In this document: positions 53,610 to 62,775 of the stretch, one piece after another
Numbering within the stretch: position 1 is the first letter of the stretch
Layout: every line of letters begins with the position of its first letter
NCBI GenBank assembly: GCA_020882975.1
Contig: JAHRFD010000010.1
Span: forward strand, 115,080-179,079
DNA: 64,000 bases
Reading direction: 5' to 3'
DNA from: Microcoleus sp. EPA2
GTDB lineage: Bacteria; Cyanobacteriota; Cyanobacteriia; Cyanobacteriales; Microcoleaceae
Notes under the pieces: generated by a model
What the model saw: the letters and a program-made list of their open reading frames with translations, nothing else
What the model was told of the DNA's origin: nothing
Database searches by the model: none
Translations under genes and position numbers: made by a program

Positions 53610-54974
53610 CTACAGTGCACCTGCCGCGGTTTGGTCAAAAACACTACCACTCAAATGAGTTGTCACATTCATCGCCTGCAATACTGGCAAACCTTCTGGG
53701 CCATGGGGATAATCTATCACGCTAACCGCACCATTTCCCTGTTTGAACTTCCAGAAGTGTTCTGGTCCTAAGCCAAACAAATGACAGAGAATTGCCTTGT
53801 TAATTGCATCATGAGCAACCACAATCCCTGTACCAGAAACCGATTGTACTATATCTCGCCAAGAGGCGATCGCTCTTTCCCAAACTTCTTGTAAATTTTC
53901 CCCCTCTGGCATTTGTACATTTTCAGGAGATGTTTTCCATTCTTGCAGCAAACCTGGATAGGATGATTCTATTTCTGACTCAAATTTTCCTTCCCACAAT
54001 CCGTGACTGATTTCTCTTAACTCATTGCGGAGTTCCAACTTCAAGTCTGGGTGATATTGGAGGATAATTTCTGCTGTTTCCTTGGGGCGCAACATCGAAC
54101 TGCTGATGGCAAAATCTAATTTGACATTCTTCAGGAATTCGGCCGCCTTTCCAGACTGTGCGCGACCATTATCATTGAGCGGTACATCTATTTGTCCTTG
54201 AAATTTTCCCGCTCGGTTCCAGTCAGTTTCGCCGTGACGTACCAGCAACAAACGTGGCCCGCGATTTCCCTCCCTTGGCTTCGGAAAAATTTCCCCTGTG
54301 TGAGCTGTTAAATTCACCGATTCTAGTTGAACTGCCAATTTTTGTTGCTGCTCACTTTGCTCACTGGTGGCAACAGGAGCAGTTCCAAAATTGATAATGC
54401 TAATCCCGCAATTTGACTGCTGAATAGATTGATAGTAAGCGGGAGAAATTTCCGATGCTGTGGCGATCAGTGCCCGGTTTATGCCGTTATGAGCTACTAC
54501 TAAAATTGTGCCAGAACTATGCTTAGATAATAGTTCTTTCCAAAACATTCTAGCGTTAGCAAAAATTGCCAAGACGGGAAAGTGTTCGATTTCTGCTTCC
54601 TTTGATGGCAGTTTCATCGAAAATTTGTCGGGATTTTGCTGCCAAGATTGATAGGCTTCTGGAAATTGGTCGATCGCATCTTGACGTAGCATTCCTTCCC
54701 ACAGAGGTAAATCGATTTCCATCAATTGATCTGTGGGCTGGAGTTGGGGCGGATTTGTCAAGCGGGAAACGATTATTTCGGCAGTTTCTTTAGCTCGTTG
54801 CAGGGGACTGCTGTAGGCGGCATCAAAGGTGATACTGCTGAGCGTTTCGCCTACTTGAAGGGCGGCGGTGCGCCCTGCTTCTGTCAAAATTGATTTATCC
54901 AAACGGCCTTGGATACGGCGTTCTTGATTGTAAGTGCTTTGACCGTGACGGACTAAGATAACGCGAGTAGTCAT
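53610..54974 (-). CDS. Tandem histidine phosphatase (double PGAM domain)
   Basis: 454 residues made of two complete histidine phosphatase domains. The first (1-215) has ILVRHGQSTYNQERRIQGRL (His10) and VVAHNGINRAL; the second (about 238-454) has LLLVRHGETDWNRAGKFQGQ and IVVAHDAINKAIL. LRPKETAEIIL and SPLQRAKETAEII mark the second-Arg motif in both. Relatives in cyanobacteria are labelled phosphoglycerate mutase, GpmB or 2-carboxy-D-arabinitol-1-phosphatase; the latter would remove a Rubisco inhibitor. The choice cannot be made from sequence. It is cytoplasmic, with no signal. The start is ATG 54974, just after an STRR of GATTTTA units. Confidence 0.85.
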   Translation of the reverse strand: MTTRVILVRHGQSTYNQERRIQGRLDKSILTEAGRTAALQVGETLSSITFDAAYSSPLQRAKETAEIIVSRLTNPPQLQPTDQLMEIDLPLWEGMLRQDAIDQFPEAYQSWQQNPDKFSMKLPSKEAEIEHFPVLAIFANARMFWKELLSKHSSGTILVVAHNGINRALIATASEISPAYYQSIQQSNCGISIINFGTAPVATSEQSEQQQKLAVQLESVNLTAHTGEIFPKPREGNRGPRLLLVRHGETDWNRAGKFQGQIDVPLNDNGRAQSGKAAEFLKNVKLDFAISSSMLRPKETAEIILQYHPDLKLELRNELREISHGLWEGKFESEIESSYPGLLQEWKTSPENVQMPEGENLQEVWERAIASWRDIVQSVSGTGIVVAHDAINKAILCHLFGLGPEHFWKFKQGNGAVSVIDYPHGPEGLPVLQAMNVTTHLSGSVFDQTAAGAL

Positions 54975-55012
54975 TCGATTTTAGATTTTAGATTTTAGAT
55001 TTTAGATTTAGC
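54975..55012. repeat. STRR array, GATTTTA heptamers
   Basis: Five GATTTTA heptamers lie directly upstream of the tandem phosphatase start, on a different strand from the next gene. Confidence 0.75.
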
Positions 55013-55158
55013 CTGGGCATAAATCTGGGGCTTGAAACGATTCCAAAGATGAGCCAGTAGAAATTTTACCAGTTCCGGGGACACTCTCGCTAACAACCGC
55101 CTATGATTAAAGACGAAATAGACTTAGGCACGGATACGCGCGGGACGGAACAGGCAGA

Positions 55159-56751
55159 ATGACACTAAAGCGGATATTTTTAGGTATTTTAACAGCGATC
55201 GCGATCGCCTTGGTCGGTTTGTCTTTACTTGCTAGCTGGAATGAGCCACAAATTCAAAGTCGGCTGGAACTCTATCAGACAAATTTACTGCTTCATGCTT
55301 CGGAGTGGCAGGGGGAAAATAATTCTAATTCTAATTTAACTTCTGTTCGCAGCACTATTATCGGTTCCGCTCCTTTAGATACTGCTTTAGCTCAGTATCA
55401 AGAGGCGCGAACATCGACTCAGAAAACTCTCACTACAACTCAAGCGCAATTTAAACAACTTCCAACTCTCAACCCCTCTTCAGATGTTACTGCAAACCAG
55501 CTAAAATTTTCTCAAAATAAGGAGCTGGAAGAGTCAATTAACAAGTTGTCAACTCTGGAAAGCGAGCTTGCTTTGCGGGTGGGAATTTTGCAGGCAAGTA
55601 CGGGTAAAATCAATCTGGCTCTGAAAACTTGGCAAGATTTGATCGATAGATACAATACTCAAAATAATGCCGATGCTTCCAGTCAAGCTGCTGCGGTTTT
55701 AAAGGGAATTTGGAGCAATCCTCCTCAACTTTTGCCTGATGCTGAATCGAGCATTAAAAAGTCTTTAGATGGTTGGTTTCGCTATCGTAGTCTGGCTCAA
55801 CTTTATAAATTAGAGCAGCGTTCTCAAGACCTGGTTTCCCTGCAATCTGCCGAACAAATAATCGCTGCAAATTCTGTGGAAAAGTTGGCGATTGTGATTG
55901 GGATTCCGGGAATCGGACTTTGTATAGGTACGGTGTTGTTGGCTGGTTTGACCGTGCAGTGGTTGTTGCAAAGAAAGCAGTTAGAACCAACGGGTTCTGG
56001 ACCAATTTTGGCTCAAAATTCTAGCTTGACTTGGGATGTTCCTTGGGATGGCGAGATTGTTTGGCAGGTCCTTGTGGTCGGTTTTTTCTTTGTGGGACAA
56101 ATCTTGATCCCCTATTTGTTGCTGCCACTTTCTCTGTCGGTTTTTCATTTAAATCCTGCTAGTTTTGACCCGCGTAGTAAGGCTTTTTATATCTTTGCTA
56201 CTTATCTATTATTGTCGGCGGGGGGACTTTCTGTCTTGTATTTTTCTGTAAGGTCTTTTTTGCCTTTACCTGAAAGTTGGTTTCGGATTAATTGGCGGGG
56301 AAATTGGTTTTGGTGGGGTTTTGGTGGCTATTTTGTGGCTTTACCTTTGGTAGTTTTGGTGTCGCTGATCAATCAGCAGTTATGGCAGGGACAAGGTGGT
56401 AGTAATCCGATTTTGCCGATCGTCCTTGAAGGTAAGGATAACCTGGCTTTGGCGGTGTTTTTTGCCACGGCGGCGATCGCGGCTCCGGTTTTTGAGGAAA
56501 TTATGTTTCGGGGCTTTCTGTTGCCTTCTCTGACTCGCTATTTGCCTGTTTGGGGGGCGATCGCTACTTCTGCTTTGTTGTTTGCTGTGGCTCACTTGAG
56601 CGTCTCGGAAATTCTGCCTTTGGCGACTTTGGGGGCGGTGTTGGGATTTGTGTACACGCGATCGCGCAATCTCCTTGCTCCCATGCTACTCCACAGTCTC
56701 TGGAATAGTGGCACTCTCCTGAGTCTGTTTCTTTTGGGCGGTGGGAGTTAA
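55159..56751 (+). CDS. CPBP-family intramembrane metalloprotease
   Basis: 530 residues. One TM helix (about 7-26) and a periplasmic helical region (about 30-240) come first, followed by seven or so TM helices. The CPBP (Abi) motifs are FEEIMFRGFLLPSL with Glu446, Glu447 and Arg451, LLFAVAHLSVSEILPLATLG (His about 477) and PMLLHSLWNSG (His and Asn about 513-517). Family members cleave prenylated or membrane protein substrates; the substrate is unknown here. The large extracytoplasmic domain before the protease is unlike short Abi proteins. A hairpin follows at 56803. Confidence 0.9.
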   Translation: MTLKRIFLGILTAIAIALVGLSLLASWNEPQIQSRLELYQTNLLLHASEWQGENNSNSNLTSVRSTIIGSAPLDTALAQYQEARTSTQKTLTTTQAQFKQLPTLNPSSDVTANQLKFSQNKELEESINKLSTLESELALRVGILQASTGKINLALKTWQDLIDRYNTQNNADASSQAAAVLKGIWSNPPQLLPDAESSIKKSLDGWFRYRSLAQLYKLEQRSQDLVSLQSAEQIIAANSVEKLAIVIGIPGIGLCIGTVLLAGLTVQWLLQRKQLEPTGSGPILAQNSSLTWDVPWDGEIVWQVLVVGFFFVGQILIPYLLLPLSLSVFHLNPASFDPRSKAFYIFATYLLLSAGGLSVLYFSVRSFLPLPESWFRINWRGNWFWWGFGGYFVALPLVVLVSLINQQLWQGQGGSNPILPIVLEGKDNLALAVFFATAAIAAPVFEEIMFRGFLLPSLTRYLPVWGAIATSALLFAVAHLSVSEILPLATLGAVLGFVYTRSRNLLAPMLLHSLWNSGTLLSLFLLGGGS

Positions 56752-56802
56752 TTCGGGCTTTTGTGAATAATTGTTAATTTCCTTTGCTTTTTTGGCGACT
56801 AT

Positions 56803-56837
56803 CCTCAGTACCCTAGGGTGCTGAGGGCGCAATTTTT
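56803..56837 (+). terminator. Probable terminator hairpin
   Basis: CCTCAGTACCC and GGGTGCTGAGG form an 11-bp stem with one T-G pair and a two-base loop, then a short run of five T. The short T tract makes it a weak call. Confidence 0.55.
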
Positions 56838-56978
56838 GAAGCTGAGTGGAAAAACTTGCGTTAACATTGGAGTTAGATCTTGGTCAGTGCTTTTTAGCTG
56901 GCGCGATCGTACAGCACGCAACTTGACAGTCTAGCCAATTTTTCTGTACATCTTAAGTAAGAATCAGGCTTTAACGCA

Positions 56979-57191
56979 ATGAGCAATTTTAATAGCCACA
57001 AGTTAGACGGAACGCGGACTTGGATGCGTTTCTTACCCTACGCAGCCTTTGGTCTTTTATTATTTTCTCTGAATTCAGCAACCGAACTAAATTATTTCTG
57101 GAGAGGCTACTTGGTGATTCTCGAAGCTCAAACAGGTATAGTTTTGCTGTATTTTGCGATGTCGAAGTTTCGCACATCTAAAAATAAATGA
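56979..57191 (+). CDS. Small membrane protein, hypothetical
   Basis: 70 residues. There are two hydrophobic segments (FLPYAAFGLLLFSL and LVILEAQTGIVLLYFAM) separated by a polar stretch with an aromatic pair (NYFWRG). The basic C-terminus SKFRTSKNK probably faces the cytoplasm. I do not recognise a family. The ATG at 56979 gives a plausible cytoplasmic N-terminus. It is 68 bases from the next gene, so co-transcription with the TM2 gene is possible. Confidence 0.5.
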   Translation: MSNFNSHKLDGTRTWMRFLPYAAFGLLLFSLNSATELNYFWRGYLVILEAQTGIVLLYFAMSKFRTSKNK

Positions 57192-57259
57192 GTAAAGATT
57201 AGTAAGATTATCCAGCCAGGTAGTTGCAGTGACACTTAAAAAATGGGGTACACAAAAAA

Positions 57260-57607
57260 ATGGTTAAAGATAAAACAGTAGCAGTTTTGTTGGCTTTCTT
57301 TTTAGGAGGCTTTGGCGCTCACAAATTTTATTTGGGAAATAATTTGGCCGGGGTATTATATTTGCTATTCTCTCTGACATTCATTCCCTCAGTAATCGCA
57401 TTTTTTGATTTTCTCGGCTTGCTACTGATGTCGGAACCAGCTTTTCAAGCACAGTACAATCCAGGTATGTTGCAATCGGGCCGCTTCCTGCGATCGGCAA
57501 CAGATGTCACTGGGGCGATCGCCGATCTCAAAAAACTTTATGATATGGGTGCAATTACAGCAGAAGAATATGAAGAAAAACGACTCAAACTACTGCGAGA
57601 TTTGTAA
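57260..57607 (+). CDS. TM2-domain protein with SHOCT-like tail
   Basis: 115 residues. The TM2 domain has VAVLLAFFLGGFGAHKFYLG and the paired hydrophobic helix with FIPSVIAFFDFLGLL (about 6-60). The tail LKKLYDMGAITAEEYEEKRL is the short C-terminal SHOCT motif. TM2 proteins are small membrane proteins of unclear function; SHOCT often mediates oligomerisation. It is followed 95 bases later by the HhH-domain protein. Confidence 0.85.
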   Translation: MVKDKTVAVLLAFFLGGFGAHKFYLGNNLAGVLYLLFSLTFIPSVIAFFDFLGLLLMSEPAFQAQYNPGMLQSGRFLRSATDVTGAIADLKKLYDMGAITAEEYEEKRLKLLRDL

Positions 57608-57702
57608 TTAATTATGAAGGAAGCAGGAACCAGGAAACCCGCCCTTCAAAGAGTGGGATAAGAATGAGTGTAAAATAACAACTGTTTAAGGATAAAATTA
57701 AA

Positions 57703-58407
57703 GTGTTTCAAGATTTACACTGGCTGCGTCAAACTCCCAAGTGGGTGTGGTATTCTTTTATTCCCTACTTCGGCGGATTGGCGATCGTCTATGCAGGCCA
57801 AAAAACAAATATTCGCAGTTGGATCGGGTGGGGCGCGGGCTTTACTTTAGCCGCAGTAGCCTTATCGGCTTCAGCTAATTTGGGCCTGCTAGTTTGGGTA
57901 GCTCAAATTGTCACTGCATTTTCTTTGAAAAAACGCTATCTCATCAAAACAGCACCCAGAGGTTTACTGGTTCCTGCAAGTGCCACAAGTGCAGAAGAGT
58001 TGGCAAATATACGGGGAAAAATAGATATTAATGAGTGTACCAAAGATGATTTGGTGAGAGTCTTGGGATTGCCAATCGTCTATGCTAATGATATTGAATC
58101 TTTGCAAAATGAAGGATATATTTTTACTCACGCCGAAGAGTTGTCAGAAATAGCAGGAGTTCCAGCTAGTCACGTCAGACGCATCGCCCCGATGATTTGC
58201 TTTAGCTATAATTATCAAAAGGAAGCAAGTTTTACTTGGAAACGATTAAATGTATTTTCAGTGGAGGAATTAATAGCCAGTGGCTTAGACAGAGTTGTAG
58301 CAGAGAAAATAGTTACAGAAAGGCAGATTAAAGGCGAATATAAATCAGTTGTTGAGGTGAAGCGACGCACGGGGCTGCCTTTTGATTCCTACCGCCATTT
58401 ATGTTAG
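57703..58407 (+). CDS. Membrane protein with ComEA-like helix-hairpin-helix region
   Basis: 234 residues from a GTG start. The N-terminal part has two to three TM helices (about 15-90; WYSFIPYFGGLAIVYAG, WGAGFTLAAVALSASANLGL). The C-terminal part has two helix-hairpin-helix-like units: GKIDINECTKDDLVRVLGLP then AEELSEIAGVPASHVRRIAP, and FSVEELIASGLDRVVAEKIV with VKRRTGLPFDSY. Such repeats bind DNA in ComEA, but here they face an unknown side, so DNA binding is inference. It overlaps nothing and precedes the DUF29 gene by 29 bases. Confidence 0.65.
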   Translation: MFQDLHWLRQTPKWVWYSFIPYFGGLAIVYAGQKTNIRSWIGWGAGFTLAAVALSASANLGLLVWVAQIVTAFSLKKRYLIKTAPRGLLVPASATSAEELANIRGKIDINECTKDDLVRVLGLPIVYANDIESLQNEGYIFTHAEELSEIAGVPASHVRRIAPMICFSYNYQKEASFTWKRLNVFSVEELIASGLDRVVAEKIVTERQIKGEYKSVVEVKRRTGLPFDSYRHLC

Positions 58408-58436
58408 TTATCTGTACATCCTTGACTCTAAAAAAT

Positions 58437-58922
58437 ATGACGATGGCAAAACTCGATGTTAATCTACAAAATTTGTACGATCGAGACTACCTAAAATGGA
58501 TTGAAACTACCGTGGAAAAGTTGCGGCTTCGCGATTATTCAAACATTGACTGGGAAAATATGATTGCAGAAATAGAAGACATGGGACGAACTGAACGGCG
58601 GAGTTTGGAGAGTAATCTTGTGGTACTTCTGATGCACTTGCTAAAGTGGGAATTTCAACCAGATCGCAGAAGCGGTAGTTGGAAAGGTACTATAGCCGAA
58701 CACCGTAGACGCCTTCGGAAAAGTCTCCAGGATTCCCCCAGTCTCAAACCCTATCTGGAAGAAGTGTTTTCTGAATGCTATTCGGATGCAATAGAACAAG
58801 CAAGTGCTGAAACTGGATTGTCCCTAGAGACATTTCCGCAATTGTGTGTTTACACTTCTGCTGAGGTTTTAGATTCTAATTTTTTGCCAGACTTTTTGTC
58901 AGATGGGATGACTGAAAACTAG
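58437..58922 (+). CDS. DUF29-family protein
   Basis: 161 residues from ATG 58437 (58443 is the alternative). The domain signature is LYDRDYLKWIETTVEKLRLR, WENMIAEIEDMGRTERRSLE, LLMHLLKWEFQPDRRSGSWK and IAEHRRRLRKSLQDSPSLKP. DUF29 is a helical family of unknown function that is frequently duplicated in cyanobacteria. Predicted cytoplasmic. It follows the HhH protein with 29 bases between, on the same strand. Confidence 0.88.
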   Translation: MTMAKLDVNLQNLYDRDYLKWIETTVEKLRLRDYSNIDWENMIAEIEDMGRTERRSLESNLVVLLMHLLKWEFQPDRRSGSWKGTIAEHRRRLRKSLQDSPSLKPYLEEVFSECYSDAIEQASAETGLSLETFPQLCVYTSAEVLDSNFLPDFLSDGMTEN

Positions 58923-59094
58923 CATAGTTAACCCCACCTAAACAAATATAATACCCAGATCCCCTACAACTTCTGCGAATTCGGGTATCTCAAAATCCTG
59001 GACTACACAATGCTTGGAATATTGATGCTATTCTACAGAATTATTATGGCAATGCCGATCTACACGACAGTAGGATACCCCTAAAATCACATTT

Positions 59095-60102
59095 ATGTCT
59101 GACTCTCCTCCATCCCCAATTTCTCCAGAATCCCCAGAAAGCGCAGCTACAGACAACCGGAATGCCAAAACTAGGCAACTGTTGGGTATGAAAGGGGCTG
59201 CTACGGGGGAAACTTCCATTTGGAAGATTCGCTTGCAACTGATGAAGCCGATTACCTGGATTCCCCTGATTTGGGGCGTGGTGTGCGGGGCGGCCTCTTC
59301 TGGTCACTATACCTGGAATCTCGAAAATTTTGCGATCGCAGCAGCTTGTATGTTGATGTCAGGCCCGTTGCTGACTGGGTATACTCAAACTTTGAACGAT
59401 TTCTACGATCGCGAAATTGATGCTATTAACGAACCCTACCGTCCAATTCCCTCCGGGCTGATCTCTATTCCCGAAGTAGTCGCGCAAATTTTGGTATTAT
59501 TAGCCGCAGGCATCGGCATCGCTTATGCTCTAGACTTGTGGGCTGGTCATGAATTTCCCACCATGACTGTTTTGACTCTCGTCGGCGCATTTTTAGCTTA
59601 CATCTACTCTGCACCACCGTTGAAACTCAAGCAGAATGGTTGGTTGGGAAATTATGCCTTGGGTGCTAGTTACATTGCTTTGCCTTGGTGGGCTGGTCAA
59701 GCTTTGTTTGGTAAACTAGATCCAACGATTATGATTTTGACCCTGTTTTACAGTTTGGCTGGGCTGGGAATTGCGATCGTTAATGATTTTAAAAGTGTTG
59801 AGGGCGATCGCCAATTAGGGTTAAAATCTTTGCCAGTGATGTTTGGCATCGGCACCGCAGCTTGGATATGCGTGTTGACGATCGACATATTTCAAGCCGG
59901 GATTGCAGGTTACTTGATTAGCATCCACCAAAATCTGTACGCTGTCATTCTCCTGCTGCTGATTGTGCCCCAAATCACTTTTCAGGATATGTATTTTTTA
60001 CGCAATCCTCTGGAAAATGATGTTAAATATCAGGCAAGTGCTCAGCCTTTCCTGGTGTTGGGTATGCTGGTAGCAGCTTTGGCACTTGGTCATGCTGCTT
60101 AA
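59095..60102 (+). CDS. chlG: Chlorophyll synthase
   Basis: 335 residues with about eight to nine TM helices. The UbiA-family Asp-rich motif is TLNDFYDREIDAINEPYRPI then PSG, and the second is AIVNDFKSVEGDRQLGLKSL. LMKPITWIPLIWGVVCGAAS and LGASYIALPWWAGQALFG are characteristic of ChlG. It attaches a phytyl or geranylgeranyl chain to chlorophyllide a in the thylakoid or plasma membrane. The first 40 residues are a Pro/Ser-rich extension. This gene alone fixes the organism as a chlorophyll-making phototroph. Confidence 0.96.
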   Translation: MSDSPPSPISPESPESAATDNRNAKTRQLLGMKGAATGETSIWKIRLQLMKPITWIPLIWGVVCGAASSGHYTWNLENFAIAAACMLMSGPLLTGYTQTLNDFYDREIDAINEPYRPIPSGLISIPEVVAQILVLLAAGIGIAYALDLWAGHEFPTMTVLTLVGAFLAYIYSAPPLKLKQNGWLGNYALGASYIALPWWAGQALFGKLDPTIMILTLFYSLAGLGIAIVNDFKSVEGDRQLGLKSLPVMFGIGTAAWICVLTIDIFQAGIAGYLISIHQNLYAVILLLLIVPQITFQDMYFLRNPLENDVKYQASAQPFLVLGMLVAALALGHAA

Positions 60103-60258
60103 GCAAAGTTGTGAGTTGGCACTTTTGAATTAAATAATTTTTAATCCAAAATCCCCCAGTTAAAAATCAGTGCAATTGTATTGAATAAAAATGTCAAGTT
60201 AAAAATTAAAAATTGAAAAGGAATAGCCTTTTTGGTTTTTAATTTTTAATTTAAATTG

Positions 60259-62772
60259 ATGAGGTGTGAAGGTCTAAACGTGGCAGAATTTTTCTCAAAC
60301 ATCAAAGATAAGTTGAGCAAAGTCACTAACGCAATAAGTGGCAATTCCCATGCAGAATTGCCCCAGACAGCAGAGGACAATGAACTCGACTCGCCGTCAT
60401 CGGAGGCGGAATTTTCTACACGGACAACGGCGGAAGAATGGGAGTATCTGGCACCAGAAGATCCAGCACCTCCAACAGAGTCAGAATTACAACAGGAAGC
60501 CGATCGCTATCCCATAGTCAAGCGCGATTGGGAAGGGTTGAAGCGTTTAATAGTGTGGCTGGAAATTGAAGAGCTAGTTACCAGTTGGCAAGCAAAGGGA
60601 AAAGCATTGTTCCAACCTGGGGTGAATTTGTTGGATGCTAAATTGCCTAAAAAATCGGCAAGTAGCAAATTACCTACCAGTACCGACCTAGCCGAAAATA
60701 ATGAACTAGCCGAAAATAATGAACTAGCCGAAAATAATGAACTAGCCAAAAATAGGAAACTACAGGGAAAGTTGAAAAAACTGCTGTCCCGTGGCCCTAA
60801 ATTTTGGGTAGGAATCGGTGTTGCTAGTATTGGCGGTGGCACTTTAATCTACTGTTTGTGGATTTTGCACACCTTAGATAAAAGTTTGCCGGATGTTAAT
60901 GATTTGTCGGCTTTTAACCGCGATGGGACGCTGACAATTAAGGCAGCAGATAATACAATTTTGTTGCAATCGGGGCCTGCAACTAGAGATAAGTTGAAAC
61001 TTAAAGAAATTCCCGATCTGTTGATTAAAGCTTTTATTGCTATAGAAGACCGCCGTTTTTACGAACATCGCGGTGTGGATTATCAAGGTATTGTGCGATC
61101 GATTGTTTCTAATGTACTGGCGAGAGATTTGATCCAGGGTGGTAGTACCATTACCCAACAATTAGCTCGCGTTGTTTTTCTCAATCAGGAAAGAAGTATT
61201 CGACGGAAGCTGCGGGAGGCTCTTTTGGCTCAGAAAATTGAGCGAGAGTTGAGTAAAGAACAAGTTTTAGAACGATACTTGAATCTGGTTTATTTAGGTT
61301 CTGATTCTTACGGAGTAGCGGATGCAGCTTGGGTTTTCTTTAGCAAAACCGTTGATAAATTGACTTTGGCAGAAATGGCAACTTTGGCAGGTTTGCCTCC
61401 TGCACCCAGCGAATATTCGCCTTTGGTTAATCCGAATTTTGCGAAGAAGCGCCGCAATCTTGTGCTGGAACAAATGCAAGAAGCCAAGGTAATTACTGAG
61501 GCTGAAGCTAAGGAAGCGATGGCGGAACCTTTGACTGTTAAACAAAGTCCACCAAAGCGTTTTAAAGTGACTGCGCCTTATTTTGCGAGTTACATTAGAA
61601 AGGAATTGCCACGCTATGTTTCTCAGGATGCTTTGGAAGCTGGTGGTTTGACTGTTGAGACGACGGTGGATTTGAAGTGGCAGAAAATTGCTGAACAAGT
61701 GATTAAAGATGCGATCGAAGTTGATGGCCGCCGTCAGGGTTTTGAACAGGCGGCTTTAGTTTCTATGGACACCAAGACAGGGGAAGTTAAAGCCCTCGTA
61801 GGCGGTGGAAGTTTTAAGGAAAGTCAATTTAATCGCGCTACTCAGGCTTTGCGACAGCCCGGATCGACTTTTAAGGGGTTAGTTTATGCCGCGGCGATGG
61901 CGGCTGGTTTTTCGCCCTATGACAGTTACGAAGACGAACCAATTATTATCGATGGCTATCAGCCGAATAATTATGGCAAAAAGTTTAGCGGTTGGCGATC
62001 GATCTCTGATGCCTTGACGAGTTCGGTGAATGTGGTGGCTGTCAAGGTGTTGATGGATGTCGGGTTTGAACCAGTAATCAAATTAGCCAACGATATGGGA
62101 ATTAAATCTAAATTGAGCCCTATTTATTCCCTGGCTTTGGGTTCTTCTGAGGTGAATTTGCTGGAGTTAACTAATGCTTACGGCACTTTGGCGGCCCAAG
62201 GTAATTTTATTGAAGCCCACGGCATTACTCGCGTGATAAATCAACGGGGAGATGTGATTTATCAGGCTAATTTTAAACCGAAGCAGGTTTTGGATAAAGA
62301 TAGTGCTGCTATTACTACTTGGATGTTGGAGGGTGTTGTCCAGGGGGGTACCGGTAGCCCTGCGGCTTTGTCCGATCGCGCTGTAGCGGGCAAAACCGGT
62401 ACTTCGGAAAAAGTCAGGGATTTGTGGTTTATTGGTTACATTCCCCAGGTTGTGACAGGGGTTTGGTTAGGCAATGATGACAACTATCCCACCGGAGGAA
62501 CTAGCGGTACGGCTGCTTACAATTGGCGCGATTTTATGAGTCAAGCTGTGAAGGGAATGCCAGTTGAGGAATTTCCCAAATTGCCGAATTTGGATGGCCG
62601 CAAAGGTACTATTAAGCCCAAACCGGTGGAGCCAAATCGGATTATTCGTGGCATGATTGTCAATGATGATGGTGCGATCGTCCCTTACAATCCTAATCCT
62701 GAACCTAGGCATCGCGAGTGGCAAGATCCTGGTTATCAAGAACCCAATAATTATCAAGAACCGCCACAATAA
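60259..62772 (+). CDS. Class A penicillin-binding protein (PBP1A type)
   Basis: About 837 residues (GTG 60280 is an alternative start). A TM helix at about 185-206 is preceded by a long cytoplasmic extension with an 18-bp tandem (AENNEL three and a half times). The glycosyltransferase domain has FIAIEDRRFYEHRGVD (catalytic Glu263) and GGSTITQQLARVVFL. The transpeptidase domain has the active Ser536 in QPGSTFKG, SSVNV and GKTGTSEKVRDLWFIG. It both polymerises and cross-links peptidoglycan on the outer face of the plasma membrane. The C-terminus is Pro/Asn/Gln-rich. MltG encoded at 38704 acts on the same glycan strands. Confidence 0.93.
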   Translation: MRCEGLNVAEFFSNIKDKLSKVTNAISGNSHAELPQTAEDNELDSPSSEAEFSTRTTAEEWEYLAPEDPAPPTESELQQEADRYPIVKRDWEGLKRLIVWLEIEELVTSWQAKGKALFQPGVNLLDAKLPKKSASSKLPTSTDLAENNELAENNELAENNELAKNRKLQGKLKKLLSRGPKFWVGIGVASIGGGTLIYCLWILHTLDKSLPDVNDLSAFNRDGTLTIKAADNTILLQSGPATRDKLKLKEIPDLLIKAFIAIEDRRFYEHRGVDYQGIVRSIVSNVLARDLIQGGSTITQQLARVVFLNQERSIRRKLREALLAQKIERELSKEQVLERYLNLVYLGSDSYGVADAAWVFFSKTVDKLTLAEMATLAGLPPAPSEYSPLVNPNFAKKRRNLVLEQMQEAKVITEAEAKEAMAEPLTVKQSPPKRFKVTAPYFASYIRKELPRYVSQDALEAGGLTVETTVDLKWQKIAEQVIKDAIEVDGRRQGFEQAALVSMDTKTGEVKALVGGGSFKESQFNRATQALRQPGSTFKGLVYAAAMAAGFSPYDSYEDEPIIIDGYQPNNYGKKFSGWRSISDALTSSVNVVAVKVLMDVGFEPVIKLANDMGIKSKLSPIYSLALGSSEVNLLELTNAYGTLAAQGNFIEAHGITRVINQRGDVIYQANFKPKQVLDKDSAAITTWMLEGVVQGGTGSPAALSDRAVAGKTGTSEKVRDLWFIGYIPQVVTGVWLGNDDNYPTGGTSGTAAYNWRDFMSQAVKGMPVEEFPKLPNLDGRKGTIKPKPVEPNRIIRGMIVNDDGAIVPYNPNPEPRHREWQDPGYQEPNNYQEPPQ
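60690..60756. repeat. 18-bp tandem inside the PBP gene
   Basis: GCCGAAAATAATGAACTA occurs three times and a degenerate fourth, giving repeated AENNEL in the N-terminal cytoplasmic part. Confidence 0.85.
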
Positions 62773-62775
62773 GCA

